Origin: a bacterium
Lineage (GTDB): Bacteria; Auribacterota; UBA3054
Length of the DNA: 34,464 bases
Direction: 5' to 3'
Assembly: GCA_017557885.1 (NCBI GenBank)
Contig: JAFYXV010000008.1
Location: 130,843 to 165,306 of the forward strand
Shown: piece after piece, positions 17,231 through 26,003 of the stretch
Layout: each line of letters opens with the position of its first letter
Numbering within the stretch: the first letter of the stretch is position 1
Translations under genes and position numbers: made by a program
The notes under the pieces: model-generated
Told to the model about the DNA's origin: nothing
The model's database searches: none
Seen by the model: only the letters and a program-made list of their open reading frames with translations

Positions 17231-18241
17231 TCAGTTGATAAAAGTTGAAAAAACATCGGCGTCCAGCTTGCTGGGGCCTTTATCTTGATAAGTCTGCAGA
17301 CCGCGGGCGGCGATCATGCGGGCGTTGTCTGTGCATAACGGGAAGGGCGGGAAAACTACTCTCATTTGTTTTCCCCTCGCTCTTCCCCGAAGGTTGAAAA
17401 GTTCTCTCAGGCGGCTGTTGGCGCTGACTCCGCCGCCCACCACGATCGTCTCCAGACCGAGCTCCCTGGCCGCCAGAAGCGTCTTTTTGACCAGCACGTC
17501 CATGATGGCTTCCACATAGTCGGCGGCGATGTTGTCGATGGCTTCCGGAGAACCGGGCTTCGTCCTTTCCACGTGGTAGAGCAAGGCTGTCTTCACGCCG
17601 GAAAAGCTGAAGTCATAGGAGGGCTTGAGATAAGAGCGCGGGAAACGCCTGCCGTCCGCCGTGCCCCGCTGCCCTCTTTCCGCGGCCTTGGCCAGATTCA
17701 CGCCTCCCGGCATGGGAAAGCCCAGGATCTTGGCGCCCTTGTCCAAAGCTTCGCCCGCCGCGTCGTCCCTGGTGCGGCCTATGATGGCGTAATCCTCCGG
17801 AGACTTCACGTGGGCCAAGAGAGTGTGTCCCCCGGAAATGACCAGCGCCAGGAAAGGATACTCCACCTTCTCCGCGGCGGTGGCCGCGAACATGTGGGCC
17901 TCGATGTGGTTGACGGCCACGAAGGGCTTTTTGGCGGCAAGCGCCAGGCTCTTGGCGAAACTTAATCCCACGATCAAAGCGCCCGCAAGGCCGGGGCCCG
18001 CCGTCGCCGCGATGAGATCGACGTCGGAAAGCTTCAGGTTCTCCTTTTTCAAAAGCTCTTCGGTTATGTGGGGAAGGGCTTCCAGATGACTCCGGCTGGC
18101 CAGTTCCGGCACCACGCCGCCGTAGGGGTCGTGGATCTGATACTGGCGGGAGACGATCTCGGAAAAAGGCTCCTGCCGCCCCGGCCGGTAAAGGGCCGCG
18201 GCGGTGTCGTCGCAGGAAGTTTCAATGCCAAGAACGATCAC
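17231..18241 (-). CDS. tsaD: tRNA N6-adenosine threonylcarbamoyltransferase
   Basis: TsaD transfers the threonylcarbamoyl group from TC-AMP to A37 of ANN-decoding tRNAs. The 336-aa length (from GTG 18241) is normal. ASKHA-fold motifs: GIETSCDDTA at 5-14, the metal-binding HIEAH at 112-116, SGGHT, GEALDKGAKILG and, near the end, GGGVSANSRLRE followed by CTDNARM. The frame is open further upstream, but only the GTG that overlaps the lipoprotein stop (GTGA) and follows AAGGAAG gives the standard N-terminus. TsaC is at 2744-3289; TsaB/TsaE are missing from the window. Confidence 0.95.
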   Translation of the reverse strand: MIVLGIETSCDDTAAALYRPGRQEPFSEIVSRQYQIHDPYGGVVPELASRSHLEALPHITEELLKKENLKLSDVDLIAATAGPGLAGALIVGLSFAKSLALAAKKPFVAVNHIEAHMFAATAAEKVEYPFLALVISGGHTLLAHVKSPEDYAIIGRTRDDAAGEALDKGAKILGFPMPGGVNLAKAAERGQRGTADGRRFPRSYLKPSYDFSFSGVKTALLYHVERTKPGSPEAIDNIAADYVEAIMDVLVKKTLLAARELGLETIVVGGGVSANSRLRELFNLRGRARGKQMRVVFPPFPLCTDNARMIAARGLQTYQDKGPSKLDADVFSTFIN

Positions 18242-18666
18242 TTGCCTTCCTTGGGTATCCTTACGATGTCTCTTACGAATTCCACGTAATAGACTTCGCA
18301 CCATTTGTCAAGCACGTACTCGAAGGAGCGGACCTTCTGCTTGTCAGCCTCGGCCTCCCCTATCCTCAGATCCAGGGAGTCCTCCTCGGAATAGTCCACT
18401 TCCGTCTTGAGATATTTGTGCAATTGCGACCAGTCGAGTTTGTAATTGTCCCTTAAGCGCAGATGCTTCTTCTGCCAAGTGTAGGTGACGTCGTCCCTGG
18501 TCTTGGTGGTCTGTTCGAACCGGGAGAGCAGGATGTCGCTTTTGGTGTAACCCAGGGCCTGGATCGCAGCGTCGATCTCGTTCTGGGTGTTGGTGACGCG
18601 CTGGTCCAGTGTGACTGCGCAGCCGGAGAGCAGGATAACTGCCAAAAGAGATAAAAGTTTTTTCAT
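18238..18666 (-). CDS. Small lipoprotein of unknown function
   Basis: The 142-aa product has a short lipoprotein signal, MKKLLSLLAVILLSGC, with the lipobox Cys at 16. The remainder is charged and helical, with KHLRLRDNYKLDWSQ and a run of acidic residues (YSEEDSLDLR). I do not recognise the family. ATG 18666 is chosen over an upstream in-frame start because AAGGAA lies in front and the signal peptide begins there. It begins 2 bases after the S41 protease stop and overlaps tsaD by 4 bases. A link to the protease, also a predicted lipoprotein, is possible but rests only on adjacency. Confidence 0.75.
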   Translation of the reverse strand: MKKLLSLLAVILLSGCAVTLDQRVTNTQNEIDAAIQALGYTKSDILLSRFEQTTKTRDDVTYTWQKKHLRLRDNYKLDWSQLHKYLKTEVDYSEEDSLDLRIGEAEADKQKVRSFEYVLDKWCEVYYVEFVRDIVRIPKEGK

Positions 18667-18668
18667 TC

Positions 18669-20081
18669 TTATTCCTTGGTGGCGAGTTGACATTTTAATA
18701 CCGTGACCGCGGCTTTCAAAGCGGCGTCGGGGACTTGCATGAGATCCTCCTCCTCTTCCTGGCCGGCGGTTCCTTCGCTTATTTTTTTATAGCGCGCTTC
18801 GTGCTTTTTCTGCCGGTAGCGCAGCATGGCCAATTCCTCTTCCTGGCCAGTCTTTATCTCGATATCGGGGACGAGCCCCTTTTTGTGGATGCATTCCCCG
18901 TCCGGGGTGTAGTAGTAGGCGATGGTAAGTTTCATGCCGTAGCCGTCCTTTCCCACATTCGCCACGTTCTGCACCGAGCCCTTGCCGTAGGTCTTCGAGC
19001 CTATGAGGATCGCCCTGTTGTTGTGTTTCAGGGCGCCGCAGAGGATCTCGGAAGCGCTGGCGGTGGCTTTGTTGACCAGGATGACCAGGGGGATCTTGCC
19101 GTAAAGCGGTTCTTTGCGGCTCGTGAATTTCTGCTCCGGCACGCATCTCCCGGACATGGACACCACCAGGCTGCCCTTGGGGACGAAAAGTTCTGATGCT
19201 TTCCAGGCCGCGTCCAAAAGCCCGCCGCCGTTGTTCCTCAGGTCTATGACGAGGCCGCGCATGCCCTCCGCTTTGAGTTTCTCCAATTCCTTCGCCAGAT
19301 TCTCCGCCATGTTCTTGTCAAAAGCTGTCAGCCGCACGTAGGCTATGCCGTTCTCCTTGTCCAAGAGACGCGCTTCCGGCACGCTGTTGACCTTGATGAT
19401 CTCCCTTTTCATGACGAACTCTTTTTCCTGCTTACCGCTGCCTTCGGCGCGCATTACAGTGACCGTCACCGTTGTTCCCGGATCTCCTCTCATGAGCCTG
19501 GTGACGCCCATGAGATCGGACTTGCTCACGTCCTCCCCGTCGATCTTCAAAAGCTCGTCGAAGGGCATGAGCCCGGCCTCAAAGGCCGGCGTCCCCTCTA
19601 TGGGGGCCATGATGACCACGCCGCCTTTGGGCTCCGCCGTCACTTCCACGCCGATGCCGCCGAAGCTGCCCTTGGTGCCGGAATTTAATATATCGTAATC
19701 CTTGGGGGAGAAAAATTCGCTGAAGGGATCCAGAGAGGAGATCATGCCGTTCAGAGCGTTGCGCATCAGATCTTCCCTGGAGACCTCCTCCACATAGCTG
19801 CCCTCGGCGGCCATCATGACATAAAGGCTCATGGAGAGCCAGTCGTTGAGATCCTTTTGGGTGAAAGCCTTGTGGAAGGCGTTGGAAGGAATGACCACAG
19901 TCTTGGGATCGGCGGAGGGCAGGTTCGTAACCGCGACGGTCTTCACCGCAGGCGCTTCGGCGCTCTCCTCCGGAGTGTGCTCGGCGACGGCGCAGCCGAA
20001 TAGCAGCAAGGCGGCCGTCCCAAGGAGGACAGCCTTTAATAAAAGCCTTTGCTCACAGTTTTTCCCAGTATAGATCTTCAT
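18669..20081 (-). CDS. Carboxyl-terminal processing protease (S41), predicted lipoprotein
   Basis: The 470-aa product has a lipoprotein-like signal (LLLFGCAV, Cys at 30). A CTP-type helical segment follows (LMRNALNGMISSLDPFSEFFSP), then a PDZ domain (about 145-215: GGIGVEV, VIMAPIEGTPAFEAGL, LLKIDGEDV) and an S41 core. The core shows VIDLRNNGGGLLDAA, the nucleophile region ASASEILCGAL and the Lys in TYGKGSVQ. These proteases trim periplasmic or envelope proteins. I start at ATG 20081 rather than TTG 20090. SD is poor. It lies 35 bases after pilD and ends 2 bases before a small lipoprotein gene. Confidence 0.93.
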   Translation of the reverse strand: MKIYTGKNCEQRLLLKAVLLGTAALLLFGCAVAEHTPEESAEAPAVKTVAVTNLPSADPKTVVIPSNAFHKAFTQKDLNDWLSMSLYVMMAAEGSYVEEVSREDLMRNALNGMISSLDPFSEFFSPKDYDILNSGTKGSFGGIGVEVTAEPKGGVVIMAPIEGTPAFEAGLMPFDELLKIDGEDVSKSDLMGVTRLMRGDPGTTVTVTVMRAEGSGKQEKEFVMKREIIKVNSVPEARLLDKENGIAYVRLTAFDKNMAENLAKELEKLKAEGMRGLVIDLRNNGGGLLDAAWKASELFVPKGSLVVSMSGRCVPEQKFTSRKEPLYGKIPLVILVNKATASASEILCGALKHNNRAILIGSKTYGKGSVQNVANVGKDGYGMKLTIAYYYTPDGECIHKKGLVPDIEIKTGQEEELAMLRYRQKKHEARYKKISEGTAGQEEEEDLMQVPDAALKAAVTVLKCQLATKE

Positions 20082-20096
20082 AAAAACCAAAAGGAT

Positions 20097-20127
20097 ATTC
20101 TATCAAAAATCACTTTTTATTTGCCAA
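20097..20127 (-). promoter_or_regulatory. Weak candidate internal promoter before S41 protease
   Basis: On the minus strand, TTGGCA (20127-20122), 19 bases and TAGAAT (20102-20097) lie in and just after the pilD end. The long spacer makes it tentative; it might add transcripts for the second half of the operon. Confidence 0.25.
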
Positions 20128-20965
20128 GCAAGCCCACATACCATTTGACGATGGCGGTTCCCCAGAAATAAGCGATGAAAGCCCCCGCCGCCAGATAAGG
20201 CCCGAAGGGTATCTCCACCTTCTTTTCCTTAGAAAGCGCCTTGGTTAGCAATCCTCCGAAACAGCCGATGACGGAAGCCATTAAGATCGTCAGAAGGATC
20301 CTGGGCCAGTTCAGGAAGGGAGCGAGCATGAACATCAGATGCACGTCCCCCAGCCCCAGGGCCTCCCTTTTGAAGACCCAGCCGCCCGCGATCCTGACCA
20401 TCCACATCAGAAAACCTCCCGCCGCGGCCGCCAGAAGAAGCTCCACAACAAGCGTGAAACGATCCGGCGCGCCGTAGAGGCCAGGAGAAATAAAAACCAA
20501 AATCAGGCCGGCCAAGAAAGTGGTCAGCGTTATCTCCAGGGGGATGATCATCTCCCTGGCGTCGATGACCGTGATGGCTAAAAGCGAGCAGAAAAGCAAA
20601 ACATCCCTCAGATAAGCGAGAGCGTAAGGAAGCAAGGCGCCGTAATCGATATACTCAGTGGGCCAGAAAGGCACCAGGTCCCAAAAGCGGAAATAGCAAA
20701 GGATGGTGAAAGCCAAGCCTGTGAGAAGCTCGATTATGAAATACTGGACGCTGAAGGGAGCCCCGCACTCCGCGCATTTGCCCCTCAGCGCAAGATAGCT
20801 CAAACAGGGAATGTTGTGATACCACTTGATGGGCTTCCCGCAGGAAAAGCAGTGGGAGGCGTGGCGCCACAGGGACTCTTCCCTGGGGAGCCTCAGGATG
20901 ACCACGTTTAAAAAAGAGCCTATGGATGCTCCGAAAAGGAAGGCGAAGACAAGAAAGACTACCAT
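20117..20965 (-). CDS. pilD: Prepilin peptidase / N-methyltransferase (A24 family)
   Basis: The 282-aa inner-membrane aspartic protease cleaves leader peptides of type IV pilins or type II secretion pseudopilins and methylates the new N-terminus. It begins with the FGASIGSFLNVVI helix. The zinc-type Cys pairs C39/C42 and C64/C67 of the methylase domain are present. The catalytic aspartates are D135 (IDAREMIIP) and D207 in GLGDVHLM, the GxGD motif; the following Lys of the usual GxGDxK is His. Start overlaps the tilS stop by seven bases, after AGAGGAG. No pilin or secretion genes are near. Confidence 0.94.
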   Translation of the reverse strand: MVVFLVFAFLFGASIGSFLNVVILRLPREESLWRHASHCFSCGKPIKWYHNIPCLSYLALRGKCAECGAPFSVQYFIIELLTGLAFTILCYFRFWDLVPFWPTEYIDYGALLPYALAYLRDVLLFCSLLAITVIDAREMIIPLEITLTTFLAGLILVFISPGLYGAPDRFTLVVELLLAAAAGGFLMWMVRIAGGWVFKREALGLGDVHLMFMLAPFLNWPRILLTILMASVIGCFGGLLTKALSKEKKVEIPFGPYLAAGAFIAYFWGTAIVKWYVGLLGK

Positions 20966-22377
20966 TCCGTTTCTCCTCTTTTTAAAGCGTTGAAAAGTTC
21001 TTTATCCCAGGGTTTGGCCGCCGGCAGCGAAAGCGAGATCTCCAGGACCTCGTCCTGAAGTTGCAGCGCGGCCTGATCAGATATGCGCCAGCCGGGAAGA
21101 AAAGCGACGCTCTCCCCCGAGGCCAGCATGGGCACGGCTTTCCTCAGGAAAACAGGGAGCTTGGCGTCCGTAAAAAGATCGCCTATTTTTTTCTCGCCGC
21201 CATTCACTGTTTTGAAACGCATTCCGGAAGTAAAAAAAACGATCTCGTAAGATCCCTTCCTGGCGAACTGGCGGAAAGTCACCTTTTCTCCCCGCACCCA
21301 GTCCAGCCATCCTCTGCCGCCGTCGGAATAGCCCTCGCCCCTCTCCCCGGCGGATCTCATAACCAGCCTGGAGCGCAAAAAATCCTTCAGAGGAAAAGCC
21401 TCGTTGTAAAAGACGATCTTCGCTCCCGCGATTAGCCAGCGCCAGAGGCCCGGAGGAGGCGAGGCGGTCGCTTCGCCTTCTTTAAGAGAGCGAAGGGCAG
21501 ATTCAAGCGTGTTGAAGTCCCAGCGTTCCTCCTCGGCGGCCAAAATACGCATCACTTCGCGCTGCAAGGCCCGTTTCAAGCCGAGGAAAGCATCTCTATC
21601 GATTACGACGCCGAAGGGGGCTAATAGCGCCTCCCTCGCAAGGAATTCCTCCGCCTCCTCCCTGAGAAGATCCAGCATATCCTCAAGCTGCCTTGAGGTG
21701 TTCCTTAGCCTCACGGGAAGGCCGGGGCCGAATTTTTCCTTCAGCTTCGGCACAATCTCCAATCTGAGCCAATTCCTGGTATAAGAGGTGTCCTCGTTGG
21801 TGGAGTCCTCCCGGAAAGCCAGGCCGAATTTCAGGCAGTATTCCCGCAGCTCACAGCCCGGCACGTCGATCAGGGGACGCCAGATCAGAAGATCGGAATT
21901 TATTTTCGGAAAGAGTTCCGAGATCTTCGCGCTTTTCCTTAGCCCGCGGATCCCCGCGCCTCCGCTGCCCCGGAAGAGATGCATGAGAAGCGTCTCAGAG
22001 GCGTCGTCGGCGTGGTGGGCCGTCAACAGGCAGCCGACACTAAGTTTCGCGCAGATCCGGGCGAACCACTTGTAGCGCTCTATCCTGGCCAGTTCCTCCT
22101 GGTTCATTCCCGGAGCGGGGCAGGACAAAAGACCTCTGGGCGCCTCTCCCAGGGCGAACTCTACTCCCAAAGTTTTCGCGAACTCCTTGCAGAAGGAAGC
22201 GTCCTCAAGACTCTCCTCCCCTCTTATGCCGTGCTCGAAATGCAGCGCCGCCACCCTCTCCGGGCCAACCGAATCGCACAGCGCTTTCAAAAGCGCCGTG
22301 GAATCCGCGCCGCCGGAAAAAGCCACGGCGTAGCGGGGAAAAGCGGGAAGGTTTTGAAGGGCTTCGGCAATGGTCAT
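20959..22377 (-). CDS. tilS: tRNA(Ile)-lysidine synthase
   Basis: TilS adds lysine to C34 of tRNA-Ile(CAU) so that it reads AUA. The 472-aa product has the N-terminal PP-loop SGGADSTAL at 20-28, HFEHGIRGEES, HHADDASETLLMHLFRGSG and the IWRPLIDV motif of the catalytic domain. A substrate-binding middle region and a C-terminal TilS-like domain (FLRKAVPMLASGESVAFLPG) follow. Length matches the long two-domain type. Its ATG overlaps the last base of the mutS stop (TGATG), so translation is probably coupled. Confidence 0.93.
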   Translation of the reverse strand: MTIAEALQNLPAFPRYAVAFSGGADSTALLKALCDSVGPERVAALHFEHGIRGEESLEDASFCKEFAKTLGVEFALGEAPRGLLSCPAPGMNQEELARIERYKWFARICAKLSVGCLLTAHHADDASETLLMHLFRGSGGAGIRGLRKSAKISELFPKINSDLLIWRPLIDVPGCELREYCLKFGLAFREDSTNEDTSYTRNWLRLEIVPKLKEKFGPGLPVRLRNTSRQLEDMLDLLREEAEEFLAREALLAPFGVVIDRDAFLGLKRALQREVMRILAAEEERWDFNTLESALRSLKEGEATASPPPGLWRWLIAGAKIVFYNEAFPLKDFLRSRLVMRSAGERGEGYSDGGRGWLDWVRGEKVTFRQFARKGSYEIVFFTSGMRFKTVNGGEKKIGDLFTDAKLPVFLRKAVPMLASGESVAFLPGWRISDQAALQLQDEVLEISLSLPAAKPWDKELFNALKRGETEW

Positions 22378-25118
22378 CAGAAAAGCTCCAGCTGCGAGAC
22401 CGTCCGCGGCTCGTCTTTTTCTATCTCCTCTCCGAAAGCCAACGATTCCGGATCTTCCGCGGGAGCGTCTTCGTCAACTTTCTTTTGCTCCGTCTGCCTG
22501 ACAATCGTCGGCGCGGCCGCGGCCTCTTCCGGTTCGCCTGCCGAAGCAGGCTGAGATTGGTTCTCCTCAGGAATTGCCGCAGGGTTTGCTTCGGGCGCTT
22601 CCGGCGCGGCAGGCTCCAGGCCGCGGTCGCCGCGGCGGCTCTCGAAACTCTCCAGAAGCGCGGTGGCTCTCTCCACCACCGGAGCCGGCAGTCCGGCCAG
22701 TTTGGCCACATGGATGCCGTAGCTGCGGTTGGTGCCGCCGCGGACGATCTCGTGGAGGAAGGAAACCGACTGGCCGTCCTCCCAGACCGCCACGTTGTAA
22801 TTCACCACGCCGGGCAGAAGGCTCTCCAAGCGGATCAACTCGTGATAGTGGGTGGCGAAGAGCGTGCGGGCTTTGACCTTCGCTTCGGAATTGAGATAAT
22901 CCACCACCGCCCAGGCGATGGCCAAGCCGTCGTAGGTGGAAGTCCCGCGGCCGATCTCGTCCAGGATGATGAGGCTCTTCGGGGTGGCGTTGTGAAGAAT
23001 GTTGGCGGTCTCCGTCATCTCCACCATGAAGGTGGACTGCCCGCGGCTCAGCTCGTCGCTGGCCCCCACTCTGGTGAAGATCTGGTCCGCCAATCCGATC
23101 TCGGCGCTCTCGGCGGGAATGAAGCAGCCGCTCTGGGCCATCAGGACCAGAAGCGCCACCTGCCGGATGTAGGTGGATTTGCCGGCCATGTTGGGGCCGG
23201 TGATCAGCATGATCTGGTCGCTGCTGCAGTTGAGGAAAGTGTCGTTGGGAACGAAGCGCTTGTCGCTCAAAAGCCTTTCCACCACGGGATGGCGTCCGGC
23301 TTTTATGACGAGCCTGTCGTCCTCGAAGATCTTCGGCCGGCGGTAATCCCGCTGCAATGAGATCCAGGCGATGTTTTGCAAAACGTCCAGCCTCGCCACC
23401 GCCGCGGCGCTCTCCTGGATGGAACTGTGCTTTTGCATAACCTCCTGCCTGAGATCCTGGAAGAGCTTCGTCTCCCTTTCCAGGGACTGCTCCTCGGCGT
23501 GCAGGATCCGGCTTTCCATTTCCTTCAGTTCCGGCGTGATGAAGCGTTCGCCGTTCACCACCGTCTGCTTGCGGATGTAGTTGTCCGGGACAAGGTGCAG
23601 ATTGGGCTTGGTGACTTCGATGTAGTAGCCGAAGACTTTCGTGTACCCCACCTTCAGCTTCTTGATGCCGGTCCTTTCCGCTTCCTTGGCCTGCAGTTCA
23701 AGTATGAAGCCGCGCCCGTCCCGGGAAAGCTTCCGCAGTTCGTCCAGTTCCGGATCGAAGCCTTCCTTTATTATGCCGCCGTCCTGCAGCCTGAGCGGAG
23801 GATCGTCGGCAAGAGCCCTGTCCAGAAGGTCCGTCAGTTCCGCGTCCGGCTTGAGTTTTTCAAAGACATCCTCCAGGAGGACTTTTCTCTCCGGGCATTC
23901 GAACAGTTCCTGGCGTCCCGCCTCGTTCAGAGCCTGTCCCAACAGCTCCTTCAGTTTCGGCAGCTGATGCAGGCAGTAGCGCAAGCCCAGAAGATCCCTG
24001 GGCGTTCCGTAGCCGGTGGAGAGCCGGCTGACCAGTTTCTCCAGATCCCCGAAGTTCTTCAGCTCTTCCTTGAGGGAGGAAAGCTCCCCCTGCCTGGACA
24101 TCAGGAGCTCCAGGGCGTCGTAGCGTTTTTCTATTTCCCCTTTGTCCAAAAGCGGCGCCAGAAGCCAGGTGCGCAATAGGCGCGATCCCATGGGCGTCTT
24201 CGTTTCGTCCAGGACCGAGAGCAGCGTGCCCTCCGTGGAGTTCTCCCGCAGGGAACGCACCAGTTCAAGATTGCGCCTGGTGTGGTCGCTGAGGCGCATG
24301 AAATTGGTCTTTTCGTAGAACCTCAGCCCCATGATGTGGCTCAGGGAGGTCATGGTGAAATTTTCCTTGACATAGCGAAGAGCCGCCCCGGCGCACATCA
24401 CGCCGCAGGTCCGGTCCTCGCAGCCGAAGCCCGCCAGCGAGGCCACGCTGAAATGAGACAGCAGGACATTGCAGCCGTCGTCGAAATAAATGCCGTCGAT
24501 GGGCATGGCCAGTGCGAAGGAAAAACCGGACAGGAATTCTTTCCAGACAGCCTCCTGCTCCTCGGGGAAAAGGATCTCAGTGGGGGCTTGCCTTTTTAAT
24601 TCCTCCAAAAGCTCCTCCGTCGAAGGAAGCTCCGTCATCTCGAAGCTGCCGGTGGCCACGTCCAGGAAAGCCGCGCCGTAGATTTCCCGGCCCTTGGCTT
24701 TCAAAAGATAAATGGCACCCAGAAAATTGTGGCCTTCCTTTTGCGCAACGTCGTCGTCCAAATTCGTGGAAGGCGTGACGATCCTGGTGATCTCCCTTTT
24801 GACAAGCCCCTTGGCTTTCTTGGGATCCTCCATCTGGTCGCAGATGGCCACCCGCCGCCGCATCCTCACCAGCTTGTTGATGTAGCTTTCCGCGGCGTGG
24901 TAAGGCACGCCACACATTGGCACGCTGGCCCTGTGGGTGAGCGTCAGGCCCAAAAGCGCCGAGACTTCCCTTGCGTCGTCCTCGAAAAGCTCGTAAAAGT
25001 CCCCCAGGCGGAAAAAAAGCAGCATGTTGGGATACCTGCGCTTCAGATCGAAATACTGGCGCATCATTGGCGTGTCCAAATTGTAGGACGCTGAGTTGTT
25101 TTCGCTTTCCTTGCTCAT
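22377..25118 (-). CDS. mutS: DNA mismatch repair protein MutS
   Basis: The 913-aa product recognises mismatches. It has the mismatch-reading motif FYELF at 41-45 (the Phe and Glu that contact the mispair), a connector and lever region, and the ATPase with Walker A TGPNMAGKST near 637-646. IILDEIGRGTSTYDG lies near 712-726 and the C-terminal helix-turn-helix region follows the ATPase. After about residue 840 there is a ~70-residue Ala/Glu/Pro-rich, probably disordered tail. It ends exactly in QLELF, which fits the beta-clamp binding pentapeptide. Gap of nine bases from the SPOR gene; tilS overlaps its stop. No mutL in the window. Confidence 0.97.
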   Translation of the reverse strand: MSKESENNSASYNLDTPMMRQYFDLKRRYPNMLLFFRLGDFYELFEDDAREVSALLGLTLTHRASVPMCGVPYHAAESYINKLVRMRRRVAICDQMEDPKKAKGLVKREITRIVTPSTNLDDDVAQKEGHNFLGAIYLLKAKGREIYGAAFLDVATGSFEMTELPSTEELLEELKRQAPTEILFPEEQEAVWKEFLSGFSFALAMPIDGIYFDDGCNVLLSHFSVASLAGFGCEDRTCGVMCAGAALRYVKENFTMTSLSHIMGLRFYEKTNFMRLSDHTRRNLELVRSLRENSTEGTLLSVLDETKTPMGSRLLRTWLLAPLLDKGEIEKRYDALELLMSRQGELSSLKEELKNFGDLEKLVSRLSTGYGTPRDLLGLRYCLHQLPKLKELLGQALNEAGRQELFECPERKVLLEDVFEKLKPDAELTDLLDRALADDPPLRLQDGGIIKEGFDPELDELRKLSRDGRGFILELQAKEAERTGIKKLKVGYTKVFGYYIEVTKPNLHLVPDNYIRKQTVVNGERFITPELKEMESRILHAEEQSLERETKLFQDLRQEVMQKHSSIQESAAAVARLDVLQNIAWISLQRDYRRPKIFEDDRLVIKAGRHPVVERLLSDKRFVPNDTFLNCSSDQIMLITGPNMAGKSTYIRQVALLVLMAQSGCFIPAESAEIGLADQIFTRVGASDELSRGQSTFMVEMTETANILHNATPKSLIILDEIGRGTSTYDGLAIAWAVVDYLNSEAKVKARTLFATHYHELIRLESLLPGVVNYNVAVWEDGQSVSFLHEIVRGGTNRSYGIHVAKLAGLPAPVVERATALLESFESRRGDRGLEPAAPEAPEANPAAIPEENQSQPASAGEPEEAAAAPTIVRQTEQKKVDEDAPAEDPESLAFGEEIEKDEPRTVSQLELF

Positions 25119-25127
25119 TTTTCCCTT

Positions 25128-26003
25128 TTACAAACTGATCACGTAGCTGTCGTTTTTCTCCGATTTGCGAACCTTATCGCAAACGGACTGCGCCTCGCTT
25201 TTGGTGGCGTAATTTCCAATCAAAACGGAATACCCCTTCGTGCCTTTTCGCACATAAGCCTTCGCAAAGCCTTTCTTCTTTAACTGGGCGGCGTAATTGT
25301 TGGCCAGGTCCTGCTTGGCGGTGTAGGAGACCTGAACCGCGAACTGCGTTTTGGAATTGCCGCTGCTCTTGACCGCCGGGGAAGTCTTGGTTCCTGAAGA
25401 TTGGGAAGAAGCCTGCGTAGGATTTTTCGCCGGCGCGCTTGCCGAAGAAGCGGAACTACCCGAGCCCTTCATGATAAGGCGGGCCTCCAGGCTTCTGGGA
25501 TATTCCTTCAGGATCCTGTTCTCACAGTCCGCCGCTTCCTTTTTGTTGCCGAGGTTCTTTTGCGTCTTGGCGATCTTGTACAAGACCCGGGACCCGCTGC
25601 GGTTCATGAAAGTCGCGGTCTGGCTGTTGCGGTAATGCTTCAGGGCCTCGCTGTATTTCTTGGCCTTGAAGTTGATGTCGCCGAGTCCGATGTAAGCCTC
25701 GGGCAGCCAGTCGGTCTTGGAGTAGAGGTTGACGATGTTCATGAAACTGATCCTGGCGTCCTCGTAGTGCCCCAGCTGGGCGTAGGATCTTCCCACCATC
25801 AGCCAGCAGAGCGCCCGGTTGTTGTCGTTCAGTTTCGAGTCCAGCGCCTTGCGGTAGCATTCCACCGCCCTGGTGTACTGCTTCTGCAGGAAAAAGGATT
25901 CGCCGTTGTCCATCTCGCCGGCGAATACAAAAGGCGATCCCGCCGCGGCCATGAACGCCGCGGCAAAAATAACCTTTCTAACTTTTTCCAAAATACTCTT
26001 CAA
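25128..26003 (-). CDS. Periplasmic TPR protein with C-terminal SPOR domain
   Basis: The 291-aa product has a signal peptide (KVRKVIFAAAFMAAAGSPFVFAG). It then has TPR-like helices from about 30 to 180 (QKQYTRAVECYRKAL, LGHYEDARISFMNIV, KKYSEALKHYRNS), a Ser/Ala/Thr-rich linker (~182-215) and a SPOR domain (~218-291: QFAVQVSYT, KGFAKAYVRKG, YSVLIGNYATKSEA). SPOR domains bind denuded peptidoglycan at division sites, so a role in cell wall or division is likely. The listed start is a TTG at 26003 overlapping the radC stop; another TTG four codons later is possible. No ATG precedes the signal core, so the start is uncertain. Confidence 0.82.
   Translation of the reverse strand: MKSILEKVRKVIFAAAFMAAAGSPFVFAGEMDNGESFFLQKQYTRAVECYRKALDSKLNDNNRALCWLMVGRSYAQLGHYEDARISFMNIVNLYSKTDWLPEAYIGLGDINFKAKKYSEALKHYRNSQTATFMNRSGSRVLYKIAKTQKNLGNKKEAADCENRILKEYPRSLEARLIMKGSGSSASSASAPAKNPTQASSQSSGTKTSPAVKSSGNSKTQFAVQVSYTAKQDLANNYAAQLKKKGFAKAYVRKGTKGYSVLIGNYATKSEAQSVCDKVRKSEKNDSYVISL

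Noticed and set aside
18241-18304. Longer N-terminus for TsaD starting at 18304
   Set aside because: The extra residues are outside the family and overlap the upstream lipoprotein; the GTG at 18241 with SD gives the standard start.
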